A stretch of DNA of 26,880 nt from F1-60-MAGs149 sp037133215. Lineage in GTDB: Bacteria > Actinomycetota > Thermoleophilia > Gaiellales > F1-60-MAGs149. The stretch lies in NCBI GenBank assembly GCA_037133215.1, contig JBAXOM010000015.1, positions 1 through 26,880 on the forward strand, in the 5' to 3' direction. This document shows, piece after piece, positions 5,562 through 12,669 of this stretch; positions within the stretch are counted from its first letter, which is position 1, and the number at the start of each line of letters is the position of its first letter. Made by a program: the position numbers and the translations under genes. The notes beneath the pieces are model-generated. The model had not been told where the DNA came from. It was given only the letters and a program-made list of their open reading frames with translations, and ran no database searches.

Positions 5562-6476
5562 ATGGCAGCGAGCGAGCCCCGACAGCGGCGCCGCAATCGC
5601 CTCAGGCGTGCGCCGCGCCTGCTCTGGCTGGCCGGTTGGGCCCGCTGGCCACGTCCCCTCGTTGGCCTCCTGTTGGTCATCGTGTTCTTGCTTGCGGCCG
5701 TCGTCTGGCCACCGTTCGTCTGGGTTGCCGCGTTTGTGTGGGGGCTATGGGCGGCTGTCGTGGTGCTGGACGCCGGTCTGCGGCGATCACAGGGCGTGAT
5801 CGCGGCGATTATCGCGATCATCTTCGGTCCGCTTGGTGTGTGCCTCGTGATGTGGAGTCGGCGACGCGCGATTCGTAAGGTGCCCGACGATGGTCTGTCG
5901 TGGCCGATGGGTTATGCGGTTGTCGCTCTCCTTGCCGGCTTCGTCCTGAGCGCCTTGATGATGGGTGTGGTTTTGCGTGCGGGGCCACGTGGCGTTGACG
6001 TTCCGCGCGCGGCCATGGGCGATCGCATCATGGCGGGCGATCGCGTACTCGTCGTGCCCAAAAGCATGTCGTCGGTGGGACGCGGCGATCTCGTCGCGGT
6101 CGATCGTTTCAAAGGCGTCGATGCCGCGTTGAGTTCGTCGGGCGGCATTGCCGGCGTCGGACGCATCGTCGGCGACGCGGGCGAGGTGATCGGCGCGATC
6201 AACGGTGCTCTCTACATCTGCAAGAACCTGCCCGATGCGGCCGTTGGCCTACAACCGGGTGACGAATGCACCACGCCTTCGGAGTTGATGTACCTCCGCA
6301 CACCGACTCCAGACTTCGGGCCGATTCGTATCCCGCCGGGCACGGTCTGGGTGATGTCGGATGACCGCGCGGGTGCGTTGATCGATTCCCGCGTGTACGG
6401 GGCGGTGCCGGAGTCGGCGTTGCTGGGTCGTGTGGTGGCGATCCTGACGCCGCTGTCACGCCTCGGCATCCTCTAG
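5562..6476 (+). CDS. Signal-peptidase-I-like membrane protein lacking the catalytic Ser and Lys
   Basis: A 304-residue protein. A basic N-terminus (RQRRRNRLRRAPR) precedes four probable membrane segments at ~31-49, 52-70, 78-98 and 116-138. The C-terminal half (~145-304) aligns with the S26 domain of the upstream lepB product. There, PSGSMEPTI becomes PRAAMGDRI, so the nucleophile Ser is Ala151. FVKRLIGMPGE becomes GVGRIVGDAGE, so the base Lys is Gly200. The GDNR box survives as MSDDRAGALIDSR, and DFGPIRIPPGTVWVMSDD corresponds to DFGPTTIPADRYFMMGDN. Both catalytic residues are lost while the fold and reading frame are kept, so it is probably a pseudo-peptidase. It could partner or regulate the adjacent LepB or bind preproteins; that role is inference. 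An unrelated activity cannot be excluded. Confidence 0.85.
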   Translation: MAASEPRQRRRNRLRRAPRLLWLAGWARWPRPLVGLLLVIVFLLAAVVWPPFVWVAAFVWGLWAAVVVLDAGLRRSQGVIAAIIAIIFGPLGVCLVMWSRRRAIRKVPDDGLSWPMGYAVVALLAGFVLSALMMGVVLRAGPRGVDVPRAAMGDRIMAGDRVLVVPKSMSSVGRGDLVAVDRFKGVDAALSSSGGIAGVGRIVGDAGEVIGAINGALYICKNLPDAAVGLQPGDECTTPSELMYLRTPTPDFGPIRIPPGTVWVMSDDRAGALIDSRVYGAVPESALLGRVVAILTPLSRLGIL

Positions 6477-6523
6477 CGCGTGCCTAGCGCCAATCTGCGC
6501 GCCTCGAGCGCCGACGCAGCGGC

Positions 6524-6529
6524 TAGTCT
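6524..6529 (+). promoter_or_regulatory. Putative -10 box of rnhB
   Basis: TAGTCT ends 6 nt before the rnhB ATG. The same hexamer at the same distance precedes the lipase-like gene at 20431. Confidence 0.45.
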
Positions 6530-6535
6530 CGTGTC

Positions 6536-7186
6536 ATGGCATCGACGCCGCGCAATCGCACTCCTGGGCTGACGCTGATCGCGCATGATCAGGGTCTTGG
6601 CTCGCGTTTCGTGGCAGGAGCCGACGAGGCCGGCCGTGGTGCCTTGGCGGGCCCGCTTGTCGCCGCTGCGGTGTTGTTGGAGCCGGGTGCACTTGGTGCA
6701 GACGAGCAGGCGTTATTGGCGCGCCTCAACGACTCGAAGAAGCTCTCTGCTGGGGTGCGCGACGAGCTTGCGCTGGCAATTGCTGCGGTAGCGCTGAAGG
6801 TTGCGGTGGTGGCGATCGCGAGTACCGAGATCGATGAGCACGGTATTCAGATAGCCAACCTCGGTGGATTGAGTCGTGCGCTCGACCTGCTCGAGGCGCC
6901 CGAGGGGACCGCGCTCGTAGTCGATGGGTTCGCTCTGCCGATGCAGGCGAGAACTCATCGTGCGCTCGTTAAGGGCGATGGGACGAGCGCTGCGATTGCC
7001 GCGGCGTCGATCATCGCCAAGACGACGCGCGATCGTGTCATGGAGGGTCTCGATGTCGCGTCGCCGGGCTACGGCTTCGCGGCCCATGCGGGATACGGCA
7101 CGTCGGTGCATCGAGAGGCCATCACGCGACTGGGGCCGTGTCATGCACACCGTTACTCGTTTGCGCCGATCGCTATCGCTGCGTAG
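6536..7186 (+). CDS. rnhB: Ribonuclease HII
   Basis: A 216-residue enzyme that cuts RNA in RNA-DNA hybrids and starts removal of single misincorporated ribonucleotides. The catalytic pair Asp30-Glu31 is in GADEAGRGALAGP. Asp130 is in LVVDGFALP, Asp148 in VKGDGTSAAIAAASIIAKTT, and Asp166 follows in TTRDRVM. SPGYGFAAHAGYGTSVHREA is the usual C-terminal block. The position between lepB and yraN is the conserved one. A TAGTCT hexamer 6 nt upstream of the ATG suggests a leaderless transcript. The 3' end overlaps the likely start of the next gene by 44 bp. Confidence 0.95.
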   Translation: MASTPRNRTPGLTLIAHDQGLGSRFVAGADEAGRGALAGPLVAAAVLLEPGALGADEQALLARLNDSKKLSAGVRDELALAIAAVALKVAVVAIASTEIDEHGIQIANLGGLSRALDLLEAPEGTALVVDGFALPMQARTHRALVKGDGTSAAIAAASIIAKTTRDRVMEGLDVASPGYGFAAHAGYGTSVHREAITRLGPCHAHRYSFAPIAIAA

Positions 7187-7562
7187 ATCTCCCGCTCAGG
7201 CTGGGCGCGATGGTGAGCGGCTGGCGATGGTGCTCTACCTCGTCCGCGGATATCGCGTGGTGGGACGCAACGTGCGTGTGGGGCGCACGCAGGTCGATCT
7301 CGTCTGTCGTCGGGGCAACCAACTGGTGCTCGTCGAGGTCAAGCTGCGACGAACGATGGCGCATGGTGGTGCGCGGCAGGCGTTGGGCTACGACCAGGCG
7401 CGGCGGCTTCTGCGGGCTGGCATGTGGCTGCGAGCACGCTACCCATGGGTGAGTGGAATGCGTGTCGATCTCGTCGCGATTGACGGGTGGCGCGTGCAGA
7501 TCGTGCGCAGCGCGGTTGACGGCGACACGTACCTGTCGGATTCTGAGCGAGTGATGCTCTAA
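7143..7562 (+). CDS. YraN/UPF0102 family protein
   Basis: About 139 residues if it starts at ATG 7143, inside the end of rnhB; upstream in-frame starts exist but lie deeper in rnhB. The endonuclease-fold (PD-(D/E)xK-like) core is recognisable: DGERLAMVLYLVRGYRVVGR, then TQVDLVCRRGNQLVLVEVK, then ARRLLRAGMWLRARYPW. In most family members the first acidic motif reads GEIDLI; here it is TQVDLV, so the Glu is replaced by Gln while the Asp and the EVK motif remain. The order rnhB-yraN-comM-dprA is conserved in Gram-positive bacteria. The biochemical role of UPF0102 is not established; a link to DNA processing is inferred from the fold and neighbours. Confidence 0.85.
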   Translation: MHTVTRLRRSLSLRRSPAQAGRDGERLAMVLYLVRGYRVVGRNVRVGRTQVDLVCRRGNQLVLVEVKLRRTMAHGGARQALGYDQARRLLRAGMWLRARYPWVSGMRVDLVAIDGWRVQIVRSAVDGDTYLSDSERVML

Positions 7563-7604
7563 ACGAGCGTTCGCGCGTCTGCGTTGTAGTGGCAGGCTCG
7601 AACC

Positions 7605-9098
7605 ATGCTCACACACGCCCGCGCCTATGCCGTGATCGGACTCGATGCGATCCCAATCGAAGTGGAGACCTACGTCTCCGAACAGGACGGTGCTGGTGCC
7701 TTTACGATCGTGGGCTTACCGGACAAGGCGCTTCAAGAGGCGCGGGCGCGGATTCGCTCGGCAGCTGCGGCGGCAGGTCTCTTGATCCACAAGGCCGTAA
7801 TTCTCGCCAACCTTGCCCCAGCCGAGGTACGCAAGGAGGGCGCCGGCTTTGATCTCCCAATTGCCCTCGCCGTGATGGCGGGTTTTGGTTGGGTCAATCA
7901 GGACACGCTGGGCGAGGTCGCGGCTGTCGGCGAGCTGGCCTTCGACGGCCGGTTGCGGCCGGTGCCGGGGATTCTGTCGATTGCCGAGGCGGCTGTGCGC
8001 GATGGTCATTCGACGCTGCTCTGCCCGGAGCAGTGCGCCCACGAGGCGTCGTTGGTGCCGGGCTGTCGACCGATCGGCTGTGCGACGCTGCGCGAGGCGG
8101 TTCGCATCCTCAACGGTGAAGACCTGCCACGACCTGTGATGGAGCGCCAGCCGCGCGCAGTCCTGCCGGTGCCCGACCTGGTCGACGTTCGCGGTCAACC
8201 CTCGGCGCGCCGCGCGTTGGAGATCTGTGCGGCGGGAGACCATAACCTGCTCTTGGTCGGCCCGCCTGGTGTGGGCAAGACGATGCTTGCGAAGCGACTG
8301 CCTGGGATCTTGCCGCCGCTTGATGATGAGCAGGCGTTGCTCGCCACGCGTATCCATTCGGCTGCCGGCGTCCTGCCAGATGGGTCGGGGCTGTTGCGGT
8401 CGCCGCCGTTTCGCGCTCCGCACCATTCGGCCACCACGGCCGCGTTGGTGGGCGGGGGCTCGAAGATTCGTCCGGGTGAGGTGACGCTTGCGACGTGTGG
8501 TGTGCTGTTTCTCGATGAGCTACCCGAGTTTCGGCGGGATGCGCTGGAGGCGCTGCGTGTGCCGATTGAGGACGGCTCGGTCCGGATCTCACGCGCCTCG
8601 GGCTCGCTCGTTTTGCCCTCGCGCTTTGCTCTGATTGCAGCGATGAATCCGTGCCCCTGTGGCAGCCCCGATGCAGCCGCCTGCACGTGTTCGCGCGAGC
8701 GTGTGCAGGCGTATCAGCGTAAGGCGAGTGGGCCGCTCTTGGATCGCATCGACGTGGGGGTTCATCTGGCACGGCCAGCGCCGGAGGTCTTACGCAACGA
8801 TCGGCCGGAGACCACGCTGCAGGTTCGTGAGCGTGTCCTCTCTGCGCGCGCGTTTCAGGCGGCACGAGGCTTTGTCAACGGGCGTATTCCGGTCGGTCGG
8901 CTCGACGAACTGGCAGCACCCGACGAGCAGGGGCAACAGATGCTGGATCAGGCAACCACGCGACTCATGCTGTCGCCACGTGGCGTCCACCGCATTCAGC
9001 GCGTGGCACGCACGATCGCGGACTTGGCCGGAGAGATCGAGATCGGCAGCGACAGTATTGCCGAGGCGATTTCGCTGCGACTGGGGTCGTTGACATGA
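7605..9098 (+). CDS. comM: YifB/ComM-family Mg-chelatase-like AAA+ ATPase
   Basis: A 497-residue protein of standard length. The N-terminal ChlI-type domain (residues ~1-170) contains the family hallmark FTIVGLPDKALQEARARIRS. The AAA+ module follows with Walker A GPPGVGKT at 219-226 and Walker B VLFLDE at 300-305. The cysteines of NPCPCG (C349, C351) and CTC (C359, C361) probably bind a metal. LLDRID at ~377-382 is a conserved sensor region. ComM is a hexameric helicase that promotes branch migration during natural transformation in Gram-negative bacteria. Its 3' end overlaps dprA by ATGA (9095-9098), so the two are coupled; recombination of incoming single-stranded DNA is the likely theme. 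The hexamer CAGGCT ends 6 nt before the ATG, a weak version of the leaderless pattern. Confidence 0.93.
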   Translation: MLTHARAYAVIGLDAIPIEVETYVSEQDGAGAFTIVGLPDKALQEARARIRSAAAAAGLLIHKAVILANLAPAEVRKEGAGFDLPIALAVMAGFGWVNQDTLGEVAAVGELAFDGRLRPVPGILSIAEAAVRDGHSTLLCPEQCAHEASLVPGCRPIGCATLREAVRILNGEDLPRPVMERQPRAVLPVPDLVDVRGQPSARRALEICAAGDHNLLLVGPPGVGKTMLAKRLPGILPPLDDEQALLATRIHSAAGVLPDGSGLLRSPPFRAPHHSATTAALVGGGSKIRPGEVTLATCGVLFLDELPEFRRDALEALRVPIEDGSVRISRASGSLVLPSRFALIAAMNPCPCGSPDAAACTCSRERVQAYQRKASGPLLDRIDVGVHLARPAPEVLRNDRPETTLQVRERVLSARAFQAARGFVNGRIPVGRLDELAAPDEQGQQMLDQATTRLMLSPRGVHRIQRVARTIADLAGEIEIGSDSIAEAISLRLGSLT

Positions 9099-9961
9099 CA
9101 GTGATCGAATTTGGCTCGCGTGAGTATCCCGAGCGGTTGTGCGACCTTGCCAACCCACCCGACCGCCTGTTTGTTCGCGCGCCAGTGGACGCAGACCGTT
9201 TGCGCATGCTGCTGGTTCCACCGCTCGTCGCGATCGTTGGGTCGCGCAGCGCCAGTGTTGCCGGTGTGGCCTTTGCGCGCCGGCTGGCGGGCGAGCTGGC
9301 CGCGAGTGGGGTTGGGGTTATCTCCGGGCTCGCGCGTGGCATCGACGCAGGTGCTCACGAGGGGGCATTGGAGCGGGGTGGACGCACCGTCGCCGTCTTG
9401 GGGTGCGGCATTGATCGCGACTACCCCGCTGCCACGATGCCGTTGGCACGGCGCATCACAACCGAGGGTGCAGTCGTCTCGGAGTACTCGCCGGGGACAC
9501 CACCGGCACCGTTTCGCTTTCCCGAACGCAATCGCATCGTTGCGGCTCTGGCGGATGTGACGATCGTGATCGAGGCGGCTGCGCGAAGTGGTGCCTTGAT
9601 TACTGCGCGCCTGGCGCTCGATCTCGGCCGCGACGTCTTGGCCGTACCGGGGGCACCATGGACGACGGGGTCCGCTGGTACCAATGCGTTGCTCAAGGAC
9701 GGCGCGTTGCCATTGACCGACACTGCGGATGTCTTGGTGGCACTCGGGATTGACCCCGGCGCGGCGCGCACTGACGACCCAGAGATCACAGGCCTGGCGG
9801 CGAAGGTGCTTGCCGCGCTGCGGCGCGAACCGGTCTCGGCCGATGTGCTGGCAGCTCGCTGTGGGCTCACGCCTGCGGGCGCTGCGACACTCATCGTCCA
9901 GCTCGAGTTGGACGGAATTGTCGTACGCGAGGCCGATGGGCGGCTCGTCCCAACGCGGTAG
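9095..9961 (+). CDS. dprA: DNA-processing protein DprA
   Basis: A 288-residue protein. DprA binds single-stranded DNA taken up during transformation and loads RecA. The Rossmann-like core shows VAIVGSRSAS (~46-55), GVISGLARGIDAGAHEGAL (~73-91), the TVAVLGCGIDRDYP block, FPERNRIVAALAD and EAAARSGALITARLALD with AVPG. A C-terminal winged-helix domain (~235-288, KVLAALRREPVSADVLAARC) is present, as in many DprA proteins. The N-terminal SAM-like extension of longer homologues is absent. Translation is probably coupled to comM through the ATGA overlap. It ends the conserved block; the sodA promoter region follows. Confidence 0.95.
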   Translation: MTVIEFGSREYPERLCDLANPPDRLFVRAPVDADRLRMLLVPPLVAIVGSRSASVAGVAFARRLAGELAASGVGVISGLARGIDAGAHEGALERGGRTVAVLGCGIDRDYPAATMPLARRITTEGAVVSEYSPGTPPAPFRFPERNRIVAALADVTIVIEAAARSGALITARLALDLGRDVLAVPGAPWTTGSAGTNALLKDGALPLTDTADVLVALGIDPGAARTDDPEITGLAAKVLAALRREPVSADVLAARCGLTPAGAATLIVQLELDGIVVREADGRLVPTR

Positions 9962-10047
9962 TTGCGCGAAAGGGTGCATGAATCGTCAGAATCGACAACA
10001 CTGCACGTAGCAGCACCCACTTTCGCAACCCCTCCCGAGGAGAACCC

Positions 10048-10650
10048 ATGGCCTTTGAACTTCCCGCTCTCGACTACTCGTTCGACGCACTCGAGCCACA
10101 TATCGACGCCCTGACGATGGAGATCCACCACGATCGCCATCACAAGGCCTACGTCGACAACGCCAACGCAGCGCTTGCGGGCACCGATTGGGAGAACACC
10201 CCGGTCGAGGAGCTCCTCACGCAGCTGTCGTCGTTGCCCGCCGACAAGCAGGGCCCGGTCCGCAACAACGCTGGTGGCCACGCCAATCACACGCTCTTCT
10301 GGGAGATCCTCGGTGCCAATGGTGGCGCGCCTTCCGGTGCCCTCGCAGCGGCGATCGATGCCGACTGTGGTGGTCTGGACGCACTCAAGGCTGCCATGAC
10401 CGACGCCGGCATCAAGCGCTTCGGATCGGGCTGGTCCTGGCTCGTCGTTGACGGTGGCAAGCTGGCCGTGATGTCGACCGCCAACCAGGATTCGCCGATC
10501 TCTGAGGGCAAGACGCCGATCCTCGGCATCGATGTCTGGGAGCACGCGTACTACCTCAACTACCAGAACAAGCGCCCGGGGTACCTCGAGGCAATCTGGA
10601 ACGTCATCAACTGGGACGCAGTCGGCGCGAAGTACGACGCCGCGGTCTAA
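10048..10650 (+). CDS. sodA: Superoxide dismutase, Fe/Mn family, Mn-type features
   Basis: A 200-residue enzyme that converts superoxide to oxygen and hydrogen peroxide. The metal ligands are His27 (MEIHHDRHHKAY), His81 (NHTLFWE), and Asp162 and His166 (DVWEHAYYLNYQNKRPGYL). Gly at 76-77 (NNAGGHANH) and Gln147 in TANQDSP are the pattern typical of manganese enzymes rather than iron enzymes, though cambialistic use cannot be excluded. No signal peptide is present, so it should act in the cytoplasm. This gene has one of the few good ribosome-binding sites in the window, GAGGAG at 10037-10042, 5 nt before the ATG. A long perfect hairpin follows its stop. Confidence 0.97.
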   Translation: MAFELPALDYSFDALEPHIDALTMEIHHDRHHKAYVDNANAALAGTDWENTPVEELLTQLSSLPADKQGPVRNNAGGHANHTLFWEILGANGGAPSGALAAAIDADCGGLDALKAAMTDAGIKRFGSGWSWLVVDGGKLAVMSTANQDSPISEGKTPILGIDVWEHAYYLNYQNKRPGYLEAIWNVINWDAVGAKYDAAV

Positions 10651-10655
10651 GTCGT

Positions 10656-10716
10656 AGAACGACAAAAGGGCCCTGGTTGTCACTCCTGAGTGACAACCAG
10701 GGCCCTTCGTCGTTCT
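10656..10716. terminator. Bidirectional hairpin terminator between convergent genes
   Basis: A perfect 20-bp stem (10666-10685 with 10688-10707, beginning AAGGGCCCTGGTTGTCACTC) has a nominal 2-nt loop. It is extended by a second outer stem, AGAACGAC (10656-10663) with GTCGTTCT (10709-10716). It lies between the stops of sodA (+) and the gene at 10723 (-), so it can end transcription from both sides. There is no long T run. Confidence 0.85.
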
Positions 10717-10722
10717 AGGCCG

Positions 10723-11223
10723 CTACGAGTGGTAGAGGTAGAACTTGAGGTTCACGCTTGGGTCGGTGCCCTGCTGGTCGAACCAGAGCTTGACGCTGTA
10801 CGACGTGCCGGCTTGGTTGAGTACGGTGCTGCGGATCACGGCCGAGCCGTAGTTCCCGCCCGATAGGGTGGCGAACGCGTTCGTAATGGTCGACGTAACC
10901 TGGCCGACCTTGGTTGGTGTGACAGTGATCGTCTGGTACGTGACCATTCCGTCTTGCACAGCCTTCTTGACCGAAACGGTTGCGCCCATGCCGCCCATCA
11001 GGCCGTTGTTCACGGTCTGGGTGAAGGCGGCGCCCTGAAGCTTGGAGCCGCTGATCGTGACGTTGAAGACCTGCGCGCTCGCCGACTTGTTCAGACCGGA
11101 GTAATCGCTGGGGTTCGACGCGGGCATCGTGCTGGACGCCGAGGCGGAGCCAACGCCAATCGCGGCGAATGCGCCAACGGCGGCAACGATGGCGATGGTG
11201 CGCCGTGGAAACGTGATCTTCAT
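10723..11223 (-). CDS. Small secreted protein of unknown function
   Basis: 166 residues from the ATG at 11223, chosen because GGAGG lies 4 nt upstream and because it gives an ideal signal peptide (KITFPRRT, then the hydrophobic stretch IAIVAAVGAFAAIG, then SASA). The mature part is small, Ser/Thr/Gly/Val-rich and cysteine-free, with beta-like stretches such as VTYQTITVTPTKVGQVTSTI and SYSVKLWFDQQGTDPSVN. The open frame extends upstream to 11451, but that part carries no signal-like start. I do not recognise the family. It is convergent with sodA and shares its terminator hairpin. A cell-surface or extracellular role is inferred only from the signal peptide. Confidence 0.8.
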   Translation of the reverse strand: MKITFPRRTIAIVAAVGAFAAIGVGSASASSTMPASNPSDYSGLNKSASAQVFNVTISGSKLQGAAFTQTVNNGLMGGMGATVSVKKAVQDGMVTYQTITVTPTKVGQVTSTITNAFATLSGGNYGSAVIRSTVLNQAGTSYSVKLWFDQQGTDPSVNLKFYLYHS

Positions 11224-11308
11224 AGATCCTCCATGTAAAGCCGATCGGGTGATTGGTAGCGCACCTCGTACGCGGAGCCAATCGCAGCTCAGTTGAGCCT
11301 GCTGCCGA

Positions 11309-11316
11309 ATCCTATA
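11309..11316 (-). promoter_or_regulatory. Possible promoter of the small secreted protein
   Basis: On the minus strand this reads TATAGGAT, holding overlapping TATAGG and TAGGAT -10 candidates ~85 nt before the ATG at 11223. It would give a leader carrying the GGAGG site. A weak TTTTGG lies ~16 nt further upstream. The 236-bp gap 11224-11459 holds no other feature I can see. Confidence 0.35.
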
Positions 11317-11459
11317 CCGAATAGTGGACCCCAAAACGCTTAGCGCCACCATTTTGAGCGGGACGAGAGGTGTGCCGTAGGCTGCGACACAGTCGTACCC
11401 GGATGGCGGATTAGATGATTTGCAGCGTAAGGGCGTTGGCCTCAAGCCCACGAGAACAC

Positions 11460-12581
11460 CTATGGCGTTGGAATTCCAGCGAGGAGGGCAGCGGCAGCGT
11501 CAATCGCCGCGACCTGGTGTGCCTGAAGATCCTGCTGACCCATGATGTCGCCTGTCTCGTACATCATCGAACCGCGCACGTCAGTCGTGATGCCCGAGAG
11601 TTCTTCCATCACCGCGAGCCCACAGAAGGGCACGAGCGGTACGGAGTAGCCACCCTCATGCGTCATTGCAAGGTGCCCTCCGCACACCTCGGTGGCGACA
11701 TCCATCATGGCGCGCGTGAGGCGCCCATAGCCGCGTGGCGTCACCATCATGCGCCCAAGTGGATCCCAGACCGATGCATCAAAGCCGCTGGCGACGATGA
11801 TGAACTCGGGCTGGAAACGCTGGAGCGCAGGAACGACAACGCGAGCAAATGCGTCCTCGTAGGCGCCGTTGCCAGAGCCGGGAGGGAGCGGGATGTTGAG
11901 TGCTGTACCAACGCCGGCACCCTCACCAATCTCGCTGACGAGTCCGGAATCGGGCGGAAAATTGTTGTCTTGGTGGAGCGAGATCGTCAGCACTCGCGGG
12001 TCGTTGTAGAACGCGGCCTGTGTGCCATTGCCGTGGTGCACATCCCAGTCGACGATCGCTACGCGGCTTAGACCACGAGCCTCGAGCAGGTGGTAAGCGG
12101 CGATCGCCGCATTCCCAAAGATGCAGAAGCCCATGCCAGTGTCAGCAAGCGCATGGTGACCAGGCGGGCGGGTCAGGGCATAGCCGTTATCGACGACGCC
12201 GTCGAGGACGGCATCACACATCGTGATCGTGCCGCCAGCCGCGAGGAGCGCAACCTCGTACGAGCCCTTGCCAAACGGTACGCCTTCGCCGCCGGCGTCG
12301 CCGCCGTACATTGCGGAGTCGCGTTCAATCTGCTCGACGTACGTCCGCGTGTGGAAGCGGCAGACCTCATCCACGGTTGCCGCGCGAGGCTTCAGCTCGA
12401 CGAGTTGCTCGAGTAGGCCACTGACGTCGAGCAAGTTGCGAACTCGGCGCTTGGAGTCGGAGTTTTCAGAGTGTCGTACATCAGGTTCATTCCAGCCCGA
12501 CGCATCCGAGTGATAGGGGCCGGTGCCGCGCCCAGTGTCGTGCCACGCATAACGCTCATGCCAGAGGAAGCCAGTTTTCAT
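11460..12581 (-). CDS. Class II histone-deacetylase-like amidohydrolase
   Basis: A 373-residue zinc hydrolase of the HDAC/acetylpolyamine amidohydrolase/AcuC superfamily. The fold signatures are complete: LTRPPGHHA at 137-144 with the His142-His143 pair, DWDVHHGNGTQ with zinc ligands Asp180 and His182, GFDAS with zinc ligand Asp268, and HEGGYS with the transition-state Tyr312. The N-terminus GFLWHERYAWHDTG is typical of bacterial class II-type members. The substrate may be an acetylated polyamine, acetyl-lysine or another acyl-amide; the sequence alone does not decide. The start lacks a Shine-Dalgarno, and AATGAT ends 6 nt upstream. It is oriented with the small secreted gene but separated from it by 236 bp, so the two are probably not one operon. 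Confidence 0.93.
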   Translation of the reverse strand: MKTGFLWHERYAWHDTGRGTGPYHSDASGWNEPDVRHSENSDSKRRVRNLLDVSGLLEQLVELKPRAATVDEVCRFHTRTYVEQIERDSAMYGGDAGGEGVPFGKGSYEVALLAAGGTITMCDAVLDGVVDNGYALTRPPGHHALADTGMGFCIFGNAAIAAYHLLEARGLSRVAIVDWDVHHGNGTQAAFYNDPRVLTISLHQDNNFPPDSGLVSEIGEGAGVGTALNIPLPPGSGNGAYEDAFARVVVPALQRFQPEFIIVASGFDASVWDPLGRMMVTPRGYGRLTRAMMDVATEVCGGHLAMTHEGGYSVPLVPFCGLAVMEELSGITTDVRGSMMYETGDIMGQQDLQAHQVAAIDAAAALLAGIPTP

Positions 12582-12587
12582 AGCGGC

Positions 12588-12593
12588 ATCATT
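12588..12593 (-). promoter_or_regulatory. Putative -10 box of the HDAC-like gene
   Basis: Read on the minus strand it is AATGAT, ending 6 nt before the ATG at 12581. This is a leaderless arrangement like that of other genes here. Confidence 0.35.
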
Positions 12594-12656
12594 TCACGTT
12601 GACGGAGCATTTGCACGCTGGATTTTCGCAGCCCATACGTGTCCGCGGGATATGAC

Positions 12657-12662
12657 TATGCT
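12657..12662 (+). promoter_or_regulatory. Putative -10 box of the membrane protein gene at 12670
   Basis: TATGCT ends 7 nt before an in-frame ATG at 12670. It favours that start over the upstream ATGs at 12652 and 12658, the second of which lies inside the hexamer. Confidence 0.4.
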
Positions 12663-12669
12663 TGCACAC

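Noticed and set aside
7605..9961. Possible competence or DNA-uptake island
   Set aside because: comM and dprA occur at this position in most Gram-positive genomes; without comEC or pilus genes in the window there is no evidence of a dedicated uptake system.
9421..10683. 420-codon open frame on the minus strand
   Set aside because: It is antisense to dprA and sodA, both certain genes, and spans their intergenic region. Long antisense frames are expected at this GC content.
10724..11451. Upstream extension of the small secreted protein to a start at 11451
   Set aside because: The extension has no signal-like or conserved sequence, whereas GGAGG and a textbook signal peptide support the start at 11223.
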